From assembly GCF_002104995.1 (NCBI RefSeq), contig NW_024468408.1, positions 1 through 23,672 on the forward strand: a stretch of 23,672 nt of DNA. The letters are read 5' to 3'. Of this stretch, positions 19,272 through 23,672 are shown piece by piece. Every line of letters begins with the position of its first letter. The first letter of the stretch is position 1. The DNA comes from Linderina pennispora (Eukaryota; Kickxellomycota; Kickxellomycetes; Kickxellales; Kickxellaceae). The notes under the pieces were generated by a model. It was not told the DNA's origin. It searched no databases and saw only the letters and a list, made by a program, of their open reading frames with translations. The position numbers and the translations under genes are program-made.

Positions 19272-19640
19272 ATGTGCAAGCATATTCTGAACGCCCAGGT
19301 GTCGATTCGCGCCCCGTGCTGCAAAAAGTGGTTCGACTGTCCCGAATGCCACGCCGAGCAGACCGACCACTCTCTGAAGCAGTCGGACGAGATGGTATTC
19401 ATCTGCAAAAAGTGCAAAAAGGCGTTCCGCAAGGACGTGCGTGACTATGAGCCTGAAGACGAGTACTGCCCGCACTGCGACAACCACTACGTGATCGACG
19501 CCAAGACGCCGCGCGCTGCACTGGGTGTCGAGGGCGAGGATGCTCGTATGGACAACCGCTTTGTCAAGGACGACCGTGTCAAGGGATATGAGAAGAAGTC
19601 CATATACGCCCAGGACAACCTGGACGAGCGTCTCGGTTAA
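19272..19640 (+). CDS. CHY-type zinc-finger protein
   Basis: ATG 19272 gives 122 residues beginning MCKHILNAQVSIRAPCCKKW, the classic CHY-finger opening. Zinc ligands follow in order: C2, H4, C16, C17, C23, C26, H27, H33, then C45-x2-C48 and C66-x2-C69 with H72. The tail is charged and ends DNLDERLG. CHY fingers occur in RCHY1/Pirh2-type ubiquitin ligases and in the small yeast protein Hot13, which acts in the mitochondrial intermembrane space. This protein has no RING, so it is closer in plan to a stand-alone CHY protein; its role and location are not shown by sequence. The upstream TTG at 19263 is not needed. The gene is single-exon and its stop faces the next gene's stop across 29 bases. 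Confidence 0.85.
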   Translation: MCKHILNAQVSIRAPCCKKWFDCPECHAEQTDHSLKQSDEMVFICKKCKKAFRKDVRDYEPEDEYCPHCDNHYVIDAKTPRAALGVEGEDARMDNRFVKDDRVKGYEKKSIYAQDNLDERLG

Positions 19641-19669
19641 AACATTCTGATTAGATATGGGGAGAAATA

Positions 19670-20506
19670 TTAATTGATTGCTATAACAATTGCTAGCAGT
19701 GGCAGTAGGAGCGTGCCGGCCAGCGACAGGCTCGTGCGGGTGGCAGAGTTGGCTAGCCGCGAATATTCTGCTGACCACACGTCAATGCTGTCGGAGGATG
19801 AGTCGGAGTCGAGACCAGACAGTTCTTGCCCTTCGTCATCACTGCTGCCGTCTGCTGGAGTGGACTCTTCTGCCGACAGCCAGCCGGCTGATGTTGACGA
19901 TGTCGCGATCCACAGCCCAAACGGCAATTCTGTGCCCCGTGAACGGTGTGACGTCGACGACGGACTGTTGCTCGGGTCGGTCGGCACAGCTGCCGCAGTA
20001 AACAGCAGCTGCAGACTGCTCGTAAGCGAAGTAGCAGTCAAAGCAGTAGGTGGTAGATCGGAGGTGGCCTGTGGGGACAATGTGGTTATGATGCTCACAG
20101 GTTGCTGCGACATGGGCATTGCTGAGAACAGCGGTGCTGCTGGACTAGCAGGCTGTGTTGGTGCTGTGGCAGCCTGTGGGCCTGCGGCAGCTGGTGACGA
20201 GGCGATGGAGGCGGCCAGCGGTTGAGGCACCAGGGATACAAATCCTGCGGCAGGCATTGTTGTCTGGGCAGCAGCAGGTGTGGGAGCCGGCGGTGCAAAC
20301 GGAAGCTCCAGCGCTAGCCGCTCGTTTCCGCTGGTGTTTGCGAACATATCTGGCGACAGCCGCTCGAGCTCTTGGACAAGGCTCTGAATAGCGTGCTGCT
20401 GCTCGCTGTTGTGCGGCTGGATCAGACGGAATGGTGCTTGGCTCTGGAGTGTCTGCGCCATAGCGGTGGCAAACAAACATGACGAAACGATGCTGCTGAA
20501 TAGCAT
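19670..20506 (-). CDS. Secreted GPI-anchored Ser/Pro/Ala-rich protein, unknown function
   Basis: The frame is open further upstream, but ATG 20506 gives a proper signal peptide (MLFSSIVSSCLFATAMAQ) and I take it as start (278 residues). A short helical, possibly folded part (NSEQQHAIQSLVQELERL) follows, then about 150 residues rich in Ala, Pro, Ser and Thr suited to O-glycosylation, an acidic serine tract (SSDDEGQELSGLDSDSSSDS), and a C-terminal hydrophobic tail (LSLAGTLLLPLLAIVIAIN) typical of a GPI signal. It is probably a wall or plasma-membrane surface protein. No enzymatic domain is recognised. A TATATA-type promoter lies about 135 bases upstream. Confidence 0.75.
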   Translation of the reverse strand: MLFSSIVSSCLFATAMAQTLQSQAPFRLIQPHNSEQQHAIQSLVQELERLSPDMFANTSGNERLALELPFAPPAPTPAAAQTTMPAAGFVSLVPQPLAASIASSPAAAGPQAATAPTQPASPAAPLFSAMPMSQQPVSIITTLSPQATSDLPPTALTATSLTSSLQLLFTAAAVPTDPSNSPSSTSHRSRGTELPFGLWIATSSTSAGWLSAEESTPADGSSDDEGQELSGLDSDSSSDSIDVWSAEYSRLANSATRTSLSLAGTLLLPLLAIVIAIN

Positions 20507-20639
20507 TGGGCGTGCTTTGTGAAATGGCAGATGTTTGTTGAGGACCAGAATTGTTGTTGATAATTGAACAAGAAAATTTACAAAAGCATGCTTGGAAACG
20601 TTTCTAGACCAGCTGAATGCCTTGGCCAAACGTTGCTGG

Positions 20640-20648
20640 CATATATAC
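20640..20648 (-). promoter_or_regulatory. TATA box of the second GPI protein gene
   Basis: On the minus strand GGTATATATGCC lies about 135 bases before ATG 20506, a spacing similar to the two clear TATA boxes on the + strand. Confidence 0.55.
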
Positions 20649-20736
20649 CAGGCGAGATATGTAAACGGAAATCTGCTACTGCGCACTGGTCAAGAAGCGT
20701 GGCAATAATGTCCAAGCGTCCTAGTGAAAAAAAAAC

Positions 20737-20770
20737 CATCTGCCCTCATCTGCTCCCTCATCTGCTCCCT
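20737..20770. repeat. 12-bp tandem repeat, about 2.8 copies
   Basis: CATCTGCTCCCT at 20747-20758 and 20759-20770, preceded by a partial, diverged copy (CCATCTGCCCT) at 20737-20746. It lies in the divergent promoter interval. Confidence 0.7.
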
Positions 20771-21215
20771 CGCCAGTAACGCTCTGCGGACACTACATGA
20801 AAAGGACAATTGCTCCTGGGTCGAGCAGTTAATCGGCGCGTTTCTACCACCGGAAGCAAGGAAATGACGGAGGGAACGGTGGCTCGTAACCAGTAGCTGC
20901 AGTCCTGCAGTGCAAAAAAAAAACTACCAAAGGACGTAGTGTGGTAGCAGCGCAGCCTCTCATCTGAACCTGCCTTTGCCGCAGTTATATGGTGTGCCCG
21001 GTTACGTGCTGGGAGGCAGGCGCGCAAAGAAAAGTAGCGGTGCGCGTGTGGCGCTGGGCAAAAAAATATTGGAGGGGGCCAGATTTTTTTTCAAAGCATC
21101 TGGATAGTAACTCGCCATGTCTTCCGGGTACATTCCCTTTTTTGTCCCAGCAAGCATCCGTGCAATATTCTCTTCTGTTTCATATCTCCTAATCAATCCT
21201 CCCCCAGATCCAAGC

Positions 21216-22344
21216 ATGTCCAGTATCTTCCGCCGTCCGCAGGCTCCCTCCCGACAGCTTCTGACCTGGGAGGAGCGTGCACACGCGGCATTGGCAGCCG
21301 CACGTGAGGTGGAGGAGCTCTCGGCGAGTCCGTGCCGACCCGGCCCTCGGAGGTGTCTGTCTCCCGGCGCCTTTACCACGGCCCGCGCTATGCTCTCCCG
21401 GGCAGCGATTCCAGCACACAGGCGGCCAAACTCCAGACGCGCGAGGAACCCTGCACAGTGACCCAGGCGAATATGAACCTGCGCACGGCATCCCTGCACC
21501 TCTCGTCGGTGGTTCTGGAGACGCCCGAAAAGCCGGATTCGGTGACGAGCTCGCCATACTTTTCTCTATCGTTTGTTGTGGACGCGCTCGTGCCGCTGAC
21601 GATAAACTGCTACTGGCTTGCGACAGAGGAGTGGGGGAATGGGCCGTGCCCGAGGTTTTGTATCGCGCACTGACCACCACAGGAGCTATCAGATGGAGGC
21701 GGGGCTCGACCAGATGTTCTCTCTGCCGCGCGCCGACTGGCTGCACCCGAATGAGGACCCGTACAAGACACTGGCGTCGTCCGACTGGCAGGCCCGCAAC
21801 GCCGCCCTCAAGCAACCAACGGGTCGTGCCCGTCGGCCACTGCCCCACTCCCCGATGCCACAGCTCGGAGGCGATCGAACTGCAAGCGATGGGCGGCAGC
21901 GAGATCCAGGAGATTGCTGATGGCGACGCACAAAAGGCGCCTGCATATGGCCTGGTGGTCGAGCTTGTCGACAAGCGACCGCCCAATCCTGTCGAGCGTG
22001 CGCGCCAAATATCGTTTATTGAGTTCTACCGCGACGCACGCGTTCTGGTGCCGCGGTGCGTCAAGCAAAAGGTGTTTCTGGACGGCATGCTGTATTTGCA
22101 GTACGAGATCTACGGGCTTGGCGACGCGCCACCGCAATCGTCAATGATGCTGGGGAATGGCGAGGAGGAGTCGGTCCTGCAGTGCGCCATTTGCCTGTCG
22201 GACGAACTCGACACGGTTCTTCTGCCATGCAGGCATTTGTGTATGTGCAGGGATTGCGCGAATACGTATCGGCAGCAGAGCAACAAATGCCCGATTTGCC
22301 GCAGAGTCGTTGACACGATCCTGAATGTGCAGAGTGTGGGATGA
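21216..22344 (+). CDS. Mahogunin-type RING E3 ubiquitin ligase, frame broken several times
   Basis: The C-terminal frame (about 21865-22344) is clear: a conserved LVVELVDKRP...CVKQKVFLDGMLYLQYEIYGL block as in MGRN1/RNF157 and plant LOG2, then a C3HC4 RING starting CAICLSDELDTVLLPCRHLC (from 22183), ending CPICRR and a short tail. The N-terminal part continues in other frames. ATG 21216 opens MSSIFRRPQAPSRQLLTWEE to about 21328; about 21332-21636 gives NMNLRTASLHLSSVVLETPE and VDALVPLTINCYWLATEE; about 21684-21815 gives SYQMEAGLDQMFSLPRADW; about 21815-21862 may be a Ser/Ala/Pro linker. One step fits an intron 21631-21682 (52 nt, GTGGGG, branch CTGAC, CACCACAG), but the removed stretch also reads as coding in a third frame. 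The family ubiquitinates membrane and ESCRT-related substrates. Unlike MGRN1 there is no Gly2 for myristoylation. Identity is firm; intactness is not. Confidence 0.78.
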
Positions 22345-22398
22345 AGAAAGCAGTCTTGCATTTAGAAAGGAAAAGAAAATAACTGGTCACACAGTGGT

Positions 22399-22990
22399 GT
22401 GCGCACAATATACGACCACTTGCGCACTGACCCATGCTTAGTCAATAATAGGAATCACTGCTCTCAGTATAATGAACAAGGCTGTGAACCAGTATCATGT
22501 CTTCCAGAAAAAACCAATGTGGCGACTGCGGGGTGGGTGGTGACGGCTCAGGCAAAGTCGACTCCTTGCATGTGCTGTTCGACCAGCAGACAGCAAACCA
22601 CACCGACTGCTCGATGCGCCGCACTGACAGGGGGCGGCTGGAGGAGACCAGTGGACTGGATCTGATCTGCACATCGCATATACTGAACCACACGGCATGC
22701 GTGGGGGACGGTGGGTCGCCGCTATTCATCCGCACAGACACGATGCCAGCCGGTCGCCAGACGAGGCGACTTATGCGATGCTGGGCGTGCTGAGCTCCAA
22801 GCCCTCAAACACCGTGCAGACGTCCAGCTGCTACTGTCAGGACGGGCACGATGTTTACATCAGTTTGCTGTATTTCATTGATTGGATCGCAAACACCACC
22901 GGCATCGAGCGCATGGCTTTGGAGGTCGCCGAGCCGCATACCGGCGCCAGCACACATCGATCGCTGCCGAGCTATCTTCTGCACTGCTAG
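22399..22990 (+). pseudogene. C-terminal half of a trypsin-like (S1) protein, frame-broken, catalytic Ser position Gly
   Basis: Three frames in succession give the S1 landmarks in correct order. Frame one (22483-22536): CEPVSCLPEKTNVATAGW, matching the CLP...AGWG segment. Frame two (about 22537-22745): LHVLFDQQTANHTDC, DLICTSHI and CVGDGGSPLF, the site where active enzymes have GDSGGPL. Frame three (about 22757-22990): YAMLGVLSS, two cysteines, and VYISLLYFIDWIANTTGI (22853-22906), the closing helix. The codon at the catalytic serine position (22710-22712) is GGT, glycine. GDGGSPL is also the form in non-catalytic serine-protease homologues of insects. The half with signal peptide, activation site and His57 is absent; only a weak trace of the Asp102 region may remain near 22429. 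ATG 22497 lies in a shifted frame and is not a true start. Both frame steps fit one missing base. Most likely a truncated relic. Confidence 0.7.
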
Positions 22991-23027
22991 CTTTGACTGC
23001 ATGTGTCTTAATATAACGTAAGAAGCC

Positions 23028-23575
23028 CTAGGTCGCATCCATGCTTACGTCGGTGCCAATGTCCATATCAATAAGGTACTGCAGATCGGCATCAGTCAGG
23101 CCATCCTCATCCTCATCCATCATCATCTCCTCAGCAAGCATCTCCTCGTACATCTCAAACTCCTCTGCCTCCTGCTGCTGCTGCCTCTCCCTCTCCTGCC
23201 TCGCCACCTCCTCGATCTCCGCCGCCATCTCGGCCTCATCAAAGCCGCTACTGTCGCTCTGCTTCTCCATCTCGCTCTTGAACCGCGCCCACTCCTGCCG
23301 CACGATCTCGTACATTTCCTGGTCGGTCAGCTCCTTTGGCCGTGTAAGGCGGTTGGCCATGAAGGACGCCTCGCGGGCTTTGCTCAGCCGGTCTTTGCAC
23401 TGTGCGCGGAACCGCGTGTGCCAGGATTTCTCTGTTGCGCGTGAGTGCCGCGAGGACTGCGACAGATTCCGGAAGGACGGATGGGCGGGTGTGTGGCGGC
23501 GGTGGGTGATGTGATCGCCTGCTGCGAGTGCTGCTGCGGTGCTGAAATCGTAAAAGAATGCCTAGAATTGTTCAT
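23028..23575 (-). CDS. Probable RPA-interacting-protein-like gene (RPAIN family), one frame step
   Basis: The track from ATG 23360 (110 residues) continues upstream without a stop, and there reads SWHTRFRAQCKDRLSKAREASF (23423-23361, two residues longer), resembling the N-terminal W-x3-R-x3-C-x2-RL motif of RPA-interacting proteins, which help import RPA into the nucleus. No ATG exists in that frame further up; ATG 23575 (MNNSRHSFTISAPQQHSQQ) lies in another frame and joins near 23465 if one base is missing. The middle is an acidic, glutamine-rich probable coiled coil (EEVARQERERQQQQEAEEFE). It ends DLQYLIDMDIGTDVSMDAT without the cysteine-rich zinc domain that closes animal RPAIN, so it is either a shorter fungal form or another family. 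Its stop is 37 bases from the protease relic's stop. Confidence 0.5.
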
Positions 23576-23672
23576 TGTTTTTTTTTTTGGGAGGAAAGTT
23601 GAGCAGAGTATGATAGGTATTAGTACAGTATGCAAGAAGAAATTGTTTGAATTCAAAGCGGAAACAAAAGGA

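Larger units (their letters stand above)
20507..21215. other. Divergent intergenic region
   Basis: About 0.7 kb between ATG 20506 (-) and ATG 21216 (+). It holds the promoter of the GPI gene on the left and a C/T-rich leader (CTCCTAATCAATCCTCCCCC, about 21186-21205) before the RING gene on the right. No gene is seen. Confidence 0.5.

Overview
The window looks like nuclear DNA of a fungus. It carries a Cdc10-type septin, a Dsc1/Tul1 Golgi ubiquitin ligase, serine-rich proteins with GPI-anchor signals, F-box/leucine-rich-repeat-like proteins, and a TATA-plus-pyrimidine-leader promoter style. Genes are compact with few and short introns, and there is no operon structure. The F-box pair (start LPxLVLEAIV, core around a VVY motif) and the general style fit an early-diverging lineage such as Kickxellales. 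That placement is inference from style, not a database match.

Layout. 0.9-1.9 kb: family 25 glycosyltransferase (+) whose membrane anchor and stalk lie in other frames. 1.9-9.0 kb: lower-GC segment with two related F-box-type genes (-) and one orphan ORF. 9.0-11.0 kb: Dsc1/Tul1 RING ligase (+), divergent from the second F-box gene. 12.2-13.1 kb: four-finger C2H2 factor (+). 13.1-16.1 kb: almost 3 kb with no convincing gene. 16.1-16.4 kb: small repetitive GPI wall protein (+). 17.3-18.4 kb: septin (-) with a 12-nt first coding exon. 19.3-19.6 kb: CHY-type zinc protein (+), tail to tail with a second GPI protein (-) at 19.7-20.5 kb. 21.2-22.3 kb: Mahogunin-type RING ligase (+) with a broken frame. 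22.4-23.0 kb: decayed C-terminal half of a trypsin-like protein whose catalytic serine position is glycine. 23.0-23.6 kb: probable RPA-interacting-protein-like gene (-).

The genes do not form one pathway. Loose themes are ubiquitin ligation (two F-box-type proteins, Dsc1, Mahogunin-type RING) and the cell surface (two GPI proteins, septin, glycosyltransferase). The most striking pattern is that five loci keep clear homology but change frame, nearly always as if one base were missing, often beside a short run of the same base. This suggests local assembly error, although true decay is likely for the protease fragment. I found no convincing new multi-gene system, mobile element, tRNA, rRNA or CRISPR array.
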